Source: CAVRUD01 sp963849635 (GTDB taxonomy: Bacteria > Chloroflexota > Chloroflexia > Thermomicrobiales > UBA6265). Taken from it: a stretch of DNA of 64,000 nucleotides. The position numbers and the translations under genes are program-made. Within the stretch, counting starts at the first letter, position 1, and each line of letters starts with the position of its first letter. The stretch covers positions 13,770 through 77,769 of the forward strand of contig CAWKIA010000041.1 in assembly GCA_963849635.1 (NCBI GenBank), read 5' to 3'. Shown in pieces: positions 9,366-18,889 of the stretch. The notes under the pieces were generated by a model. It was not told the origin of the DNA, did no database searches, and was given only the letters and a program-made list of their open reading frames with translations.

Positions 9366-10685
9366 CTAGCTCGGCGGCGGCGTTACAAGCGGTTTCGGCG
9401 TCTTGGCCTCAACCAGCACCTTGTCGACGCGGTTGCCGTCCATGTCGACGACCTCGAAGGTCCAGCCATTCCAGGACAGGGATTCGCCGGGGCTGGGGAT
9501 GCGGCCGAGGCGGGCCATCAGGAAGCCGCCGAGCGTTTGGTAGGCGCCGTCTTCTTCCGGGACGGCATTCGCGCCGATCAGGTCGTTGACCTCGTCGATC
9601 AGCAGGCCGCCGTCCAGCAGCCACGAGCCGTCGGCCCGGCGCACGGCCTCGTCATGCCCGCCCTGCTCCTCGGGGCCGAGATCGCCGACGATCGCCTCTA
9701 TCAGGTCGTGGAGGGTGACTATTCCAGCAGTGCCGCCGTATTCATCGACGACGACCGCCAGAGGGACTGTCGCGTCGCGTAGCCGTTCCAATGCCTGGAA
9801 TGCCGGCAGGCTTTCCGGGACGAACGTGGCATCGATCATTGCTTTGGCGACGTCGGTCGATTCTCCGGCTAGCGCCCGGCTCCAGATCGATTTGACGGAG
9901 ACGACTCCCCGGATCTCGTCCGGACCGCCGGCACAAACGGGAAAGTGGGAGTGGGGCGACTCCGCCATCCGGGCCTGATTCGTGGCCAAGTCGTCTTCCA
10001 GGTCGAGGAAGACCACCCGGTGGCGGGGCGTCATGATTTCGCTCACGCGGCGGTCGCCCAGCCGGAAGACGGCCTCGACCAGTTTCGGCTCCTGGACGTC
10101 GAAGACGCCCGCCTGCGCACCCTGGCGTAACAGCAGACCGATCTCCTCCTCGGTGATCGGTGGCTCATTGGACTGCTTTGCGCCAAGGACGCGCATCAAG
10201 GCGTCGCTGGAGACGCTCAGAACGGAGACGACCGGGCTGGCGAACCTGGAGAGGGCGCGCATCGGCCGGGCGATGGCGACGGCGATCGATTCGGGGCGCT
10301 GCAACGCCAGGCGCTTGGGCACTAGCTCGCCGATGACCAGGGAGAGATAGGTAATCGTGATGACGACGACGGCGACGCCGATCGCGTCGCCGTATTGCCC
10401 AATCCCAGGAACATCGCTCAGCCAGCCGCTGACCGTCTCGGCGACGGTCGCGCCACCAAAGGTACCGGCGAGGATGCCGATCAGGGTGATCCCGATCTGG
10501 ACGGTCGAGAGAAACCGGTCCGGCTTCTCGGCCAGTTCGAGTGCCACGGCCGCCCCGTTATCCCCGGCCTCGGCTCGCGTCTGGAGCCGGGCCCGCCGGG
10601 CCGAAACAACAGCCATCTCCGACCCGGAGAGGACGCCGTTCGCCACGATCAGGAGGAGGACGATCAGGATCTCGATTGATGCCAA
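9366..10685 (-). CDS. CNNM/CorC (HlyC) family membrane protein
   Basis: Membrane protein with an N-terminal DUF21 (CNNM) domain, a CBS pair and a C-terminal CorC/HlyC domain, 439 residues; the family is linked to Mg2+/Co2+ handling. The N-terminal third has several hydrophobic segments including I-E-I-L-I-V-L-L-L-I-V-A-N-G and the conserved G-S-E-M-A. CBS segments follow (E-I-M-T-P-R, then V-V-D-E-Y-G-G-T-A-G), and the last 80 residues give the CorC-type fold. The TTG at 10685 is preferred to the TTG at 10700 because AAGGAG lies 5 bases before it. It is convergent with the acylase gene and has no operon partner. Confidence 0.85.
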   Translation of the reverse strand: MASIEILIVLLLIVANGVLSGSEMAVVSARRARLQTRAEAGDNGAAVALELAEKPDRFLSTVQIGITLIGILAGTFGGATVAETVSGWLSDVPGIGQYGDAIGVAVVVITITYLSLVIGELVPKRLALQRPESIAVAIARPMRALSRFASPVVSVLSVSSDALMRVLGAKQSNEPPITEEEIGLLLRQGAQAGVFDVQEPKLVEAVFRLGDRRVSEIMTPRHRVVFLDLEDDLATNQARMAESPHSHFPVCAGGPDEIRGVVSVKSIWSRALAGESTDVAKAMIDATFVPESLPAFQALERLRDATVPLAVVVDEYGGTAGIVTLHDLIEAIVGDLGPEEQGGHDEAVRRADGSWLLDGGLLIDEVNDLIGANAVPEEDGAYQTLGGFLMARLGRIPSPGESLSWNGWTFEVVDMDGNRVDKVLVEAKTPKPLVTPPPS

Positions 10686-10745
10686 CAGGGCTCCTTCCAA
10701 GGTTACCGGTGAACCACGCGACTGATGCCCTGTTGTCGGCTGGAC

Positions 10746-12629
10746 TCAAGTCCGGCGGCGGAGGTTCTCTAGCATAGGGCGCAGTTTGTACTTGCGCATG
10801 TGCTTGGCGATCAGGCCGTCGAGTTCGGACCGCCAGGAGTCAATGTGGCCGAGTACGCGCTCGGCCGCGCCAGCCCGCGCCAGCCAGGCGACCGCCTCAT
10901 CGTAGTGGGATGACTGTCCTTCGTCCATGATCTCGAACGCGATGCGCCGCCCCGTCGCTGCCACCCATTCCGGGTGGGTGGCGGTCGCGGCGTCGGCGAC
11001 GCGGGCCTTCAGGTGCCATTCGTAGACGTCCTCCACAGCCGCGACCGCATCTCCGATCAAACCCTCGTGCAGGAATACATCGATGTGGCCCTCTGGTAGC
11101 ACCGAGCGGTGTTCGCGGAGGTAGGTTAGGAGGTCAGGGCGCAGGGTGTCCCAGGACTCACCCGCGATCTCCTTCGCCCTCAGGTAGCTGCCAAGGTTCA
11201 ACTCGTGCTCGAAGGCGATGCGAGCCGCCCGCAGCGCCAGCTCTGATTGTCCCAGCTCGCTCGCCAGGTCTCGCGTCCAGATCGCCAGTTCGCCCGGGCG
11301 AGGGGCCGTCGAACTGTACGCACTTCGATAGGAGTCCCATTTGCTTGGCAAGGAGAGGCCATGCTCGGCGACGCGGAGCGCCCGCTCCGCGTCGTTCTGT
11401 TCGCGGAAGGCGCGGGACAGGGAGAGCGCCTCTTCGGCGGTCCGTAGCTGGCCCAGACCGTAAGCCAGGGCTTCGTCTGCCCGGCCCAGGCGGACGAGCA
11501 TCGTGGACCGTCGATCGCGGATGCCACTCACACCGGCGTAGTTGAGGAACTCGTCGAACCGGCCCTGACGCTCAAGGACATTGAGCCGGGCGTGGGTCAG
11601 CTCGACTCCACCGTCGGGCAAGAACAGGTCGTCTTCATCCTCGTCCAGATCATCCCAGGACTCGTCCTCCTCGTCTTCCTCGGACAACTCCAGTGGTTCG
11701 CCCGCGAGTGCCTTTTGGACCTCAGGAGCATCCCAACCTTCCGCGATTGCGGCCAGGGCCGAATCGAAGACATCGTCCACGCCGAATTCGCGCAGATTGC
11801 GGGCGTATCCCTTCAGTTTCTTTGTCCAATTCGCGCGCGCCGCCGCGTCCAGGTCGGCGGACAGAAGCGCTTCCGCCCAGATTGGATTGAGGTCGTAGAA
11901 GAAGGCGCTGGCGTCGCCGTCCGAGTCGTCCATCTCCTCCCAGTCGGAGAGGTATTCGTCGGTAATCGCGTCGAGGATGGCCAGCGCCGCGGGTGCGTCG
12001 CCGTCGTTGAGGTATCCGGTGACCTGGGTGAGCACGCTGCGCACACCATCGACGACGCCACTTACCTGCCAATAGGCTTCCGAAGAGCTGAAGCGGTTCA
12101 GACCCTGGATCTCGTCGCGGACCTCGCGGCGGGCGGCTTTAACTGCGGCCGACATGTTTTTTGCGGGGGCGGGCACCGGCGACCTGAGCGTCGCCGCCGG
12201 TGCTGGAGCAGGTTGGGCGAGCAGAGCCTCGATCGTCTCGGTCGTGACCTGGCGCATCTCGACCAGGCGGCGAACGGCGTTGCGTAGTTGGTCCTCTCCG
12301 GCCTCGGCCAGGAGCGTGTCGAGCGACGGGCGCTCCTCGACCGACTGCGGGTCGTCAATCAACGTCAACAGGACCGCGACGATGTGCTTGCACCACCCGC
12401 CCCAGTCGTACGGGCAGGTGCAGCCGGCCTCGATCAGGCCGGCTGCATCGGCCCGGACGCTGATCGTATAGGGGTAGATGTCGCTGCCTTCGACTTCCGC
12501 CTGGAGGAGGTCGCCCCGCCGCGTAATCTCCCCGACCGCTCCCTCGCGGTGATACTCCTGGCCGCGCCGAAACGTCTCGGCGGCCGCGCCTTCGCGCACC
12601 ATTGCCTCGGTTAATGTGGGAAGCGTCAT
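10746..12629 (-). CDS. SWIM zinc-finger protein
   Basis: Protein of 627 residues with a SWIM zinc finger near residues 65-90, visible as C-T-C-P-Y-D-W-G-G-W-C-K-H (CxC...CxH). SWIM fingers bind DNA or protein partners. The remainder is helical with an acidic, low-complexity patch (around 11640-11700, many Glu/Asp) and TPR-like Leu/Ala-rich segments. The start is fixed by an ATGA overlap with the stop of the upstream UPF0158 gene, which implies translational coupling. Related proteins occur in Chloroflexota and Actinobacteria without an assigned role. Confidence 0.8.
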   Translation of the reverse strand: MTLPTLTEAMVREGAAAETFRRGQEYHREGAVGEITRRGDLLQAEVEGSDIYPYTISVRADAAGLIEAGCTCPYDWGGWCKHIVAVLLTLIDDPQSVEERPSLDTLLAEAGEDQLRNAVRRLVEMRQVTTETIEALLAQPAPAPAATLRSPVPAPAKNMSAAVKAARREVRDEIQGLNRFSSSEAYWQVSGVVDGVRSVLTQVTGYLNDGDAPAALAILDAITDEYLSDWEEMDDSDGDASAFFYDLNPIWAEALLSADLDAAARANWTKKLKGYARNLREFGVDDVFDSALAAIAEGWDAPEVQKALAGEPLELSEEDEEDESWDDLDEDEDDLFLPDGGVELTHARLNVLERQGRFDEFLNYAGVSGIRDRRSTMLVRLGRADEALAYGLGQLRTAEEALSLSRAFREQNDAERALRVAEHGLSLPSKWDSYRSAYSSTAPRPGELAIWTRDLASELGQSELALRAARIAFEHELNLGSYLRAKEIAGESWDTLRPDLLTYLREHRSVLPEGHIDVFLHEGLIGDAVAAVEDVYEWHLKARVADAATATHPEWVAATGRRIAFEIMDEGQSSHYDEAVAWLARAGAAERVLGHIDSWRSELDGLIAKHMRKYKLRPMLENLRRRT

Positions 12630-13207
12630 GGCGTGTCCGGCTCCCGTGGTTCGATTCCGACTGACCGCAGCCATGCCACCGCTTGTACTCGATTGCGATG
12701 ATTTTCGAACTCGTACCAACGCGTCCGTTCGGACGGCGCATCGAGCAGCGTGTCCTTGAACCGGCGGAACGCACCGCGCCCGACAATAGCCGCGCGGAAC
12801 CGCTCGCGCAGGTGCTCGTCCGCGATAGTCTCAATGAACTCGGCCATGTCGTTGTAGGCATCGCGGCTCTCGACGCCGGGAATCTCGATAAAGCGCGTCC
12901 CGAAGTGGCGGTCGACCGCGTCCGCTTCACGGACCGCGTCATTCATCCAGTCCGGCAGGTCCATCTCCGCCAGAGCTGCGTCGAGTGTGACGGGCAGTTC
13001 CCGAGTCTCTTCCAATGCCCGCTGAACCTCATCGGTGACCAGGATCACATCACCGGTCTCGACGTCCAGCACGTGGCGCCCCTCCGACGAGGAGCTCATC
13101 TCCATCGCCGCCTCAAGGAGCGAAAGGTCGATCCCCAGATCCGTCATGCCGGTGCCGGAATGACGGAAAGAGATGGCGTTGTGTCCTAGGTCCATCGTCA
13201 GATTCAC
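12626..13207 (-). CDS. UPF0158 family protein
   Basis: Cytoplasmic protein of 193 residues. The C-terminal half carries the UPF0158 pattern: F-R-R-F-K-D-T-L, then R-W-Y-E-F, then A-V-A-W-L...G-I-E-P. Function in the family is unknown. The GTG start at 13207 overlaps the TGA of the upstream gene (GTGA), and its own stop overlaps the next ATG (ATGA), so three genes form a tightly coupled operon. An internal ATG at 13195 is an alternative start. Confidence 0.75.
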   Translation of the reverse strand: MNLTMDLGHNAISFRHSGTGMTDLGIDLSLLEAAMEMSSSSEGRHVLDVETGDVILVTDEVQRALEETRELPVTLDAALAEMDLPDWMNDAVREADAVDRHFGTRFIEIPGVESRDAYNDMAEFIETIADEHLRERFRAAIVGRGAFRRFKDTLLDAPSERTRWYEFENHRNRVQAVAWLRSVGIEPREPDTP

Positions 13208-13632
13208 CCCGACAGATAGACGCTGGCGGCGACCTGGAACGCTTCCTCAGGCCTGCCCGAAAAGCTTCCGGTCGGGAAGATAGCTAACTCGTAGCGCTCG
13301 TTGCTGTAGGTATAGAACCCGAAGGTCCAATCGTCGGGCCCAAAGTAGCGCAGGCGGCAGAGGTGCGTCGGGGTCTCCCGCAGCCGTTCCTCGAATTCCT
13401 CTCGGGTTTCCGGCCAGTCGGCCGGAGGCCAGCCCGGTGTCATGACCGGTTCGGTGAAGGCATCGACGTAACAGAACTGGCCGCGAAACCGAATTGCGAG
13501 GCGGGTGTATTTTCCGGCGAAGTGCTGCTCGGCGTAGGAGCGGATGCGATGCTCCGTCTCGGCCCGGATCCGATCCGGTATCCGCACGCCGCCGCTGTCG
13601 GGATCGTAGGCCCGCTGGTAGCGCGTTGGCAC
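13204..13632 (-). CDS. Conserved hypothetical protein
   Basis: Intact 142-residue soluble protein, first gene of the coupled trio with UPF0158 and the SWIM protein. It is rich in aromatic residues (Y-F-G-P-D-D-W-T-F-G-F-Y-T-Y-S) and has no signal peptide or membrane segment. I do not recognise a family. Its stop overlaps the next start, suggesting that the three proteins act together or are needed in fixed ratio. Confidence 0.65.
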   Translation of the reverse strand: MPTRYQRAYDPDSGGVRIPDRIRAETEHRIRSYAEQHFAGKYTRLAIRFRGQFCYVDAFTEPVMTPGWPPADWPETREEFEERLRETPTHLCRLRYFGPDDWTFGFYTYSNERYELAIFPTGSFSGRPEEAFQVAASVYLSG

Positions 13633-13713
13633 GCTTCCTCCCGTCTTGATTTGGCAATGACCTCGCCGCCGCCAGTGAGCGCCTCCGCTCCTTGCCGTCT
13701 TCTGCCTTCACTC

Positions 13714-14304
13714 TTAGTGGAAGACCGGCGGCCCTTGGAGCGGGTCCTGCACGTACTGGCCCAGGCGCAGTGACCGCAAGATCTCGTCCCAGGCCGGGAG
13801 CGCCCGCTCCGTGTCGTCCAGCCAGAAATCCAAGGTGATGAGGGCCTGGACGTTGGAACCGTGGGCGAGGCAGGCGCGGGTGCGGGCCTCTCGATTCTCA
13901 TTGGTGTCGATGAACAGCGTATCGTTCCAGGCGATCGTCAGCCCGGACCGTTTGATCAAGACCGGATCCGCTTGCGAGAGCGTGCGCCGTCCTTCGGTGG
14001 GCTCAGTGCCGCCGAGGGCTCCGGCGAGGACGATGTCGAGCTGGACGCCCGACCAATCGATGGCGGGGTTGAGTTGGTGGACCGAGACCTGGAATCGAAT
14101 GTCGTCGTCTGGCTCGGGTCTGTCAAACATGGTGAAGTGCGCCCCACCCGGGTCCTCGACCTCTGAGACGACCCAGGTTTTGGGCACATCGAACCGGACG
14201 GCGCCCCGGTTCAGAACGACCACCTGGTAGCCAGGCTTGCAGCGCCAACCGTGGTCCCGGTTGAGCCGATGTTCGCTCTTTTGCCGTCTCTGCTTGCCCG
14301 CCAC
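13714..14304 (-). CDS. Hypothetical protein
   Basis: Protein of 196 residues, probably cytoplasmic. GTG at 14304 is chosen because GAGGAG lies about 9 bases upstream; the longer frame to 14379 has no site. After a basic N-terminus it reads as a beta-rich domain (V-V-V-L-N-R-G-A-V-R-F-D-V-P) ending in D-P-L-Q-G-P-P. It has no recognised motif, although the early R-F-D-V-P-K-T-W-V pattern recalls PsbP/Mog1-like folds; this is speculative. It lies 81 bp upstream of the coupled trio and may share its transcript. Confidence 0.6.
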   Translation of the reverse strand: MAGKQRRQKSEHRLNRDHGWRCKPGYQVVVLNRGAVRFDVPKTWVVSEVEDPGGAHFTMFDRPEPDDDIRFQVSVHQLNPAIDWSGVQLDIVLAGALGGTEPTEGRRTLSQADPVLIKRSGLTIAWNDTLFIDTNENREARTRACLAHGSNVQALITLDFWLDDTERALPAWDEILRSLRLGQYVQDPLQGPPVFH

Positions 14305-14642
14305 GGAGGTGCTCCTCTTGCGCGGTTGAGTCGATCCGAATGGAGTGTATCGCGCAGGCATAGTCCTCCGCACCGACACGAGGTAGTCACTTGCGGGTCA
14401 ATCCTGCGTTTGACGATTGGCGAACTCATTCCCCTTGCAGGCTCAATGGCTCTTCTTTGCGGTGTCGGGAGGACGGGGCGGCAGCGCTCCCTGGTCCGTG
14501 CGGACACATGACCTTGCAGGAGGTACTAGGACTTCCTCGGTGGATGACTTGGCTACGTCGGCCTCATGACCTGATACGTCTAGCGCACGATGTAAGGAGA
14601 GCCATTACTCGTTGACGCCGGTGACTGTCCTCAATCGACGAG
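14305..14642. other. Intergenic region, no gene seen
   Basis: 338 bp between two minus-strand genes. Small open frames on the plus strand have no ribosome-binding site or recognisable content. It presumably holds the promoter of the 14304 gene. Confidence 0.4.
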
Positions 14643-15515
14643 CTATGGCTCTCTTGCGCGTACCGCGATCTTGCCGTTTTCGACCCGCACGTCGTACACC
14701 GCTTGCGGCGTCGTGGCCGGGCCGTGGACGACGGCGCCGTCGCGCAGGCAGAAGACCGATGTATGCCAGGGGCAGGTGACGGTGTCGCCGTCGAAGGCGC
14801 CCTCGTCGAGCGGGCCGCCCAGGTGGGAGCAGGTCGGGGAGAGGGCCAGGACTTCGCCGTCGAGGCGGTAGAGCATGACCGGTGTGCCGTCAATGTCGAC
14901 GCGTTTGGCGGTCTTCTCGGGGAGATCACCGTCCTCCAGGACATCGGTCCACTTGTCGGGCCCCTGCTCGAAGGCGGTGCGGTTGACGCCGATGCCTAAA
15001 TCGTAGGCGAGGTCGCCGCCGAGCCAGGAGGAGACGTTGACGAGGCCAAACCCCGCCGCCGCCAGGGTCACGCCGGAGCCCCGATTACCGCGCCGGCGCT
15101 GGACGTAGGAGGCGCCATAGCAGAAGGTAGCGGCGACGTTCAGGGTGGCGTGCAGGGTGCCAAGGCGGCGAGCCTGTTCCAGGTTCTGGAGGTCCTGCCA
15201 TTGGGCCGCGCCAGTCGCGGCGGCGGCACCGGCACCGACCAGACCGATCAGGAGGGTGGTGTCGGCCGCGGCTTCTTCGCCGATCGCGTCCAGGGCGATC
15301 GACGCCGTCCACATGCCCGCTGGGACGACAACGACGGCCGGGTGGAGCGGGTGCCCGAGCCAGACGCCGTACAGCACATCCCTCAGCCCTCGCGGCGATT
15401 TCTGGCCGAGCCAGGGATCGAATGCCGCGTGCAACTTGGCGGCGATCGGGTCTAGCCACGGCATCTTCGCTACCATGCGTTGAGACAGTCTCGTCGGGAG
15501 TGTGCTTTGCGGCAT
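14643..15515 (-). CDS. DUF2231-Rieske fusion membrane protein
   Basis: A 290-residue membrane protein with an N-terminal DUF2231 module (four hydrophobic segments, containing G-H-P-L-H-P near residue 55) fused to a C-terminal Rieske [2Fe-2S] domain. The Rieske ligands are visible as C-S-H-L-G-G and C-P-W-H-T-S, about 17 residues apart. The expected role is electron transfer at the membrane; partners are not in the window. The ATG at 15515 has GAGGAG 7 bases upstream. It is divergent from aconitase. Confidence 0.8.
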   Translation of the reverse strand: MPQSTLPTRLSQRMVAKMPWLDPIAAKLHAAFDPWLGQKSPRGLRDVLYGVWLGHPLHPAVVVVPAGMWTASIALDAIGEEAAADTTLLIGLVGAGAAAATGAAQWQDLQNLEQARRLGTLHATLNVAATFCYGASYVQRRRGNRGSGVTLAAAGFGLVNVSSWLGGDLAYDLGIGVNRTAFEQGPDKWTDVLEDGDLPEKTAKRVDIDGTPVMLYRLDGEVLALSPTCSHLGGPLDEGAFDGDTVTCPWHTSVFCLRDGAVVHGPATTPQAVYDVRVENGKIAVRAREP

Positions 15516-15823
15516 TGGTCTACTCCTCGTTCGCTTCGCCCCAGCCCCCACGGCCGTTCGAGCGTATCCATACTGCTATTGCAACTTCTGGACCTACCCT
15601 AAGGCTGGTTCTCGGCTACTCCACCATGCCTAAATCCGACTGGGGGCGAGCGGCCAGACTCGCGTCGGTCTCGCCCGCGCGTGAGCAAGTTGCCATACAC
15701 TTACGGGCGATTCGACCGGGATGGTGCGCCCGCACCGTCTCGATTTCCTGGCGGCTCTCCGATCGTGACGTTGCCGCGCCCGTCGGTTCCGCCCCACGCC
15801 CTGATGGGGCAGTGCAGGTTGTC
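15516..15823. other. Divergent region before aconitase
   Basis: 308 bp between the divergent Rieske and aconitase genes. The aconitase frame stays open upstream to 15422, so a longer N-terminus cannot be excluded, but that part lacks conserved motifs. No RNA element is recognised. Confidence 0.4.
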
Positions 15824-18698
15824 ATGGATACCGCCGTTACGGCCCGTCAAGACCCGTTCAGTGCCCGCTCCACGCTCACGACCGCGTTGGGCAGCACCTA
15901 CGCCTACTACAGGATCGCGGCGCTGGAAGAGCAGGGGCTGACCCAACTCGAACGCCTCCCATTTACCATCCGCATCCTCCTCGAGAACGCCCTGCGCAAC
16001 GCCGGCAATGAGTTCGTCGACGAGAGCGATGTCAAGGCGCTGGCCGGTTGGCGTCCCGCCCGGATCAGTGGGCAACCCGCCGGCGGGGACGATGGCGTGG
16101 AACTGCCCTTCCTGCCCGCCAGGGTGGTGTTGCAGGACTTCACCGGGGTGCCCTGTGTTGTCGATCTGGCGGCGATGCGGGCGGCTGTCGCTCGTCTCGG
16201 GGGCGATGTCACCCGGATCAACCCGCTCGTTCCGGCCGATCTCGTCATCGATCACTCGGTTCAGGTCGATGGGTTTGGCACGCAGATCGCCTTTGCCCGC
16301 AACGTTGATCTGGAGTACGAGCGCAACCACGAGCGGTACGCACTGCTCCGCTGGGCGCAGCAGTCGTTCCAGAATTTCCGCGTGGTTCCGCCCGGGACGG
16401 GTATCGTCCATCAGGTCAACCTGGAGTACCTGGCTAGTGTGGTGACAACCCGGGCTTCCGGCAACGAGATCGTCGCCTACCCGGACACTCTCGTCGGGAC
16501 GGACAGCCACACGACGATGATCAACGGCCTGGGCGTGCTCGGCTGGGGCGTCGGCGGGATCGAGGCCGAGGCGGTTCTCTTGGGCCAGCCGCTCTACCAA
16601 CTGACCCCCGAGGTGATCGGCGTCAAGCTTGTCGGGAGCCTGCGCGAGGGCGCGACCGCGACCGACCTGGTTCTGACCGTGACCGAGATGCTGCGCAAGT
16701 ACGGAGTCGTCGGCCGGTTTGTCGAATTCTGCGGCGCGGGCCTGAGCAACCTGACGCTGGCGGACCGGGCGACGATTGCCAACATGGCCCCGGAGTACGG
16801 CGCCACGGCGGCGCTCTTCCCGGTCGACGCCGAGACGCTGCGCTACCTGACTCTGACCGGGCGGACCGACGAGCAGGTCGATCTGGTCGAGAAATACGCC
16901 CAGTGCCAGAGCCTGTTCCGGACGGACGACACGCCCGATCCGGAGTTCGACGATCTGCTCGAATTGGATCTCAAGACAGTCCGCCCGAGTGTTGCGGGGC
17001 CGCGGCGCCCACAGGACCGCGTCCTTCTTGGCGATGTGCGCAAGGTCTTCCGAACGGCCTACAAGACGACCTTCGGCGAGCACGCCGATATCATCGACGA
17101 GCCGATCGAGATCGAGCGGCTCGAAGATGAAGGTGGCATCACCTCCGAAGATGTTGAAGCGGCGACTGCTGCTGCCCATGCCGGCGGGATGGCGGCCGCG
17201 GCCAGACCGGTCCGGTTCGGTACGGTGACCGTCGATTGCAATGGCGTGCAGACGCAGATGCACCACGGGTCGGTCGCAATCGCATCAATCACATCGTGCA
17301 CGAACACGTCCAACCCATCGGTGATGATCGGGGCGGGGCTGCTGGCGAAGAAGGCGATCGAGCGTGGCCTGCGGGTCGCGCCTTCGGTCAAGACTAGCCT
17401 GGCGCCGGGTTCACAGGTGGTCACGTCTTACCTTGAGAAGGCGGACCTCCTGCCTTACCTCGAAGGACTGGGGTTCCACGTCGTCGGCTATGGGTGCACG
17501 ACCTGCATCGGCAACAGCGGGCCGCTGATCCCGTCGGTGGCGGCGACGGTCGAGGAGAACGAGTTGATCGTTGCCTCGGTCCTCTCCGGCAATCGCAATT
17601 TTGAAGGTCGGATTCACCCTCAAATCCGCGCGAGCTTCCTGGCATCCCCGCCGCTGGTGGTTGCCTACGCGCTGGCGGGCACGGTCGACATCAATCTGAA
17701 CCGCGATCCGCTCGGTACCGATCCCAACGGTGATCCCGTCTACCTGAAGGATATCTGGCCGTCTCAGAAGGAAGTGCGCGAGGCGATGGCAAACGCCCTC
17801 GATCCGGCGCTCTTCCGCGAGGGGTACAAGACGGTCTTCGCGGGAGATGAGCGCTGGCAACATCTGCCGGTCCCGGAAGGCAACCTGTACGAGTGGGAGG
17901 AGACCTCAACCTACGTCCAGGAGCCGCCGTTCTTCCAGAACCTGTCGCCGGAACCTGAGCCGCTATCGAATATTGCCGACGCTCGGGTGCTGGTCATGGT
18001 AGGCGACTCAGTGACGACCGATCACATCTCACCGGCGGGCTCGATCGGCAAGTCCAGTCCGGCGGGCGAATACTTGATCGAGCAGGGCGTGAAGCCCCAC
18101 GAGTTCAATTCGTACGGATCGCGTCGCGGCAACCACGAAGTCATGATCCGGGGCACGTTCGGCAATATCCGCCTCCGCAATCAACTTGTCCCCGAGCGCG
18201 AAGGTTTCTGGACTAACTACCTCCCGACCGGCGAAGAGATCACCATTTACGACGCTTCCCTACGCTACCAGGAGAGCGGGGATCCCGCTGGTGATCCTGG
18301 CGGGCAAGGAGTACGGGACGGGATCATCGCGCGACTGGGCGGCGAAGGGCACCCTGCTGCTCGGTGTCAAAGCCGTGCTCGCGGAGAGCTACGAGCGGAT
18401 CCACCGCTCCAACCTGGTCGGGATGGGCGTACTGCCCTTGCAGTACCTGCCGGGCGAGAGCGCAGCCAGTCACGGCCTGACGGGCCGCGAGACCTTCAGC
18501 ATCGACGGCATCGCCAGCGGGCTGAAACCGAGGGCGAAGGTCACCGTCGATGTCACCCGCGAGGACGGTTCTACCTTCGAGATCACCGCCATCGCCCGGA
18601 TCGATAGCCCGGTGGAGGTGCGCTACTACGAGAACGGCGGCATCCTGCCGACGGTGCTTCGCCGGTTGCTGGGTACATCGGAGCAGGCTGAGGCGTAG
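15824..18698 (+). CDS. acnA: Aconitate hydratase A (one frameshift)
   Basis: Aconitase of the AcnA/IRP1 type, converting citrate to isocitrate in the TCA cycle with a [4Fe-4S] cluster; about 957 residues, slightly longer than the usual ~900. Cluster cysteines are visible in S-C-T-N-T-S-N-P and Y-G-C-T-T-C-I-G-N-S-G-P. Other hallmarks are T-D-S-H-T-T-M-I-N and, in the swivelling C-terminal domain, G-K-E-Y-G-T-G-S-S-R-D-W. The frame breaks at a G4 run at 18278-18281: removing one G restores Y-Q-E-S-G-I-P-L-V-I-L-A-G-K. The ATG at 15824 is the first start near conserved sequence; its ribosome-binding site is weak. Confidence 0.9.
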
Positions 18699-18707
18699 CG
18701 CCTGAAG

Positions 18708-18843
18708 AGGACCTCACCCCCTACCCCCTCTCCTCTCTGGAGGAGAGGGGCCGTTGCCAACACCAAGCCAAATTGACACGGCGCTGCCAGACGCCCCTCT
18801 CCACCGCAGTGGGTAGGGGAGAGGGGGTAGGGGGTGAGGTCGT
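18708..18843. repeat. CTCACCCC/CCCTCTCC intergenic repeat
   Basis: C-rich arm (cctcaccccctaccccctct) and its inverted copy (gagggggtagggggtgaggt) flank about 90 bp that contain a smaller hairpin (cctctcctctctggaggaga). Same family as 5606-5765 and 46388-46440. It fills the gap between aconitase and the GMC oxidoreductase. Confidence 0.7.
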
Positions 18844-18889
18844 TTTGACGATATCGAGCGCTCGACCACGCGTCACGCTGCCCGCGCAC

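Noticed and set aside
15701..17266. Long 521-codon open frame on the minus strand
   Set aside because: It is antisense to the aconitase, which has all catalytic motifs; the minus frame is Arg/Asp-rich without any domain, a common shadow in GC-rich DNA.
18278..18281. Programmed frameshift in aconitase
   Set aside because: The site is a plain G4 run without slippery heptamer or downstream structure, and frameshifts are common throughout the window, so a read error is simpler.
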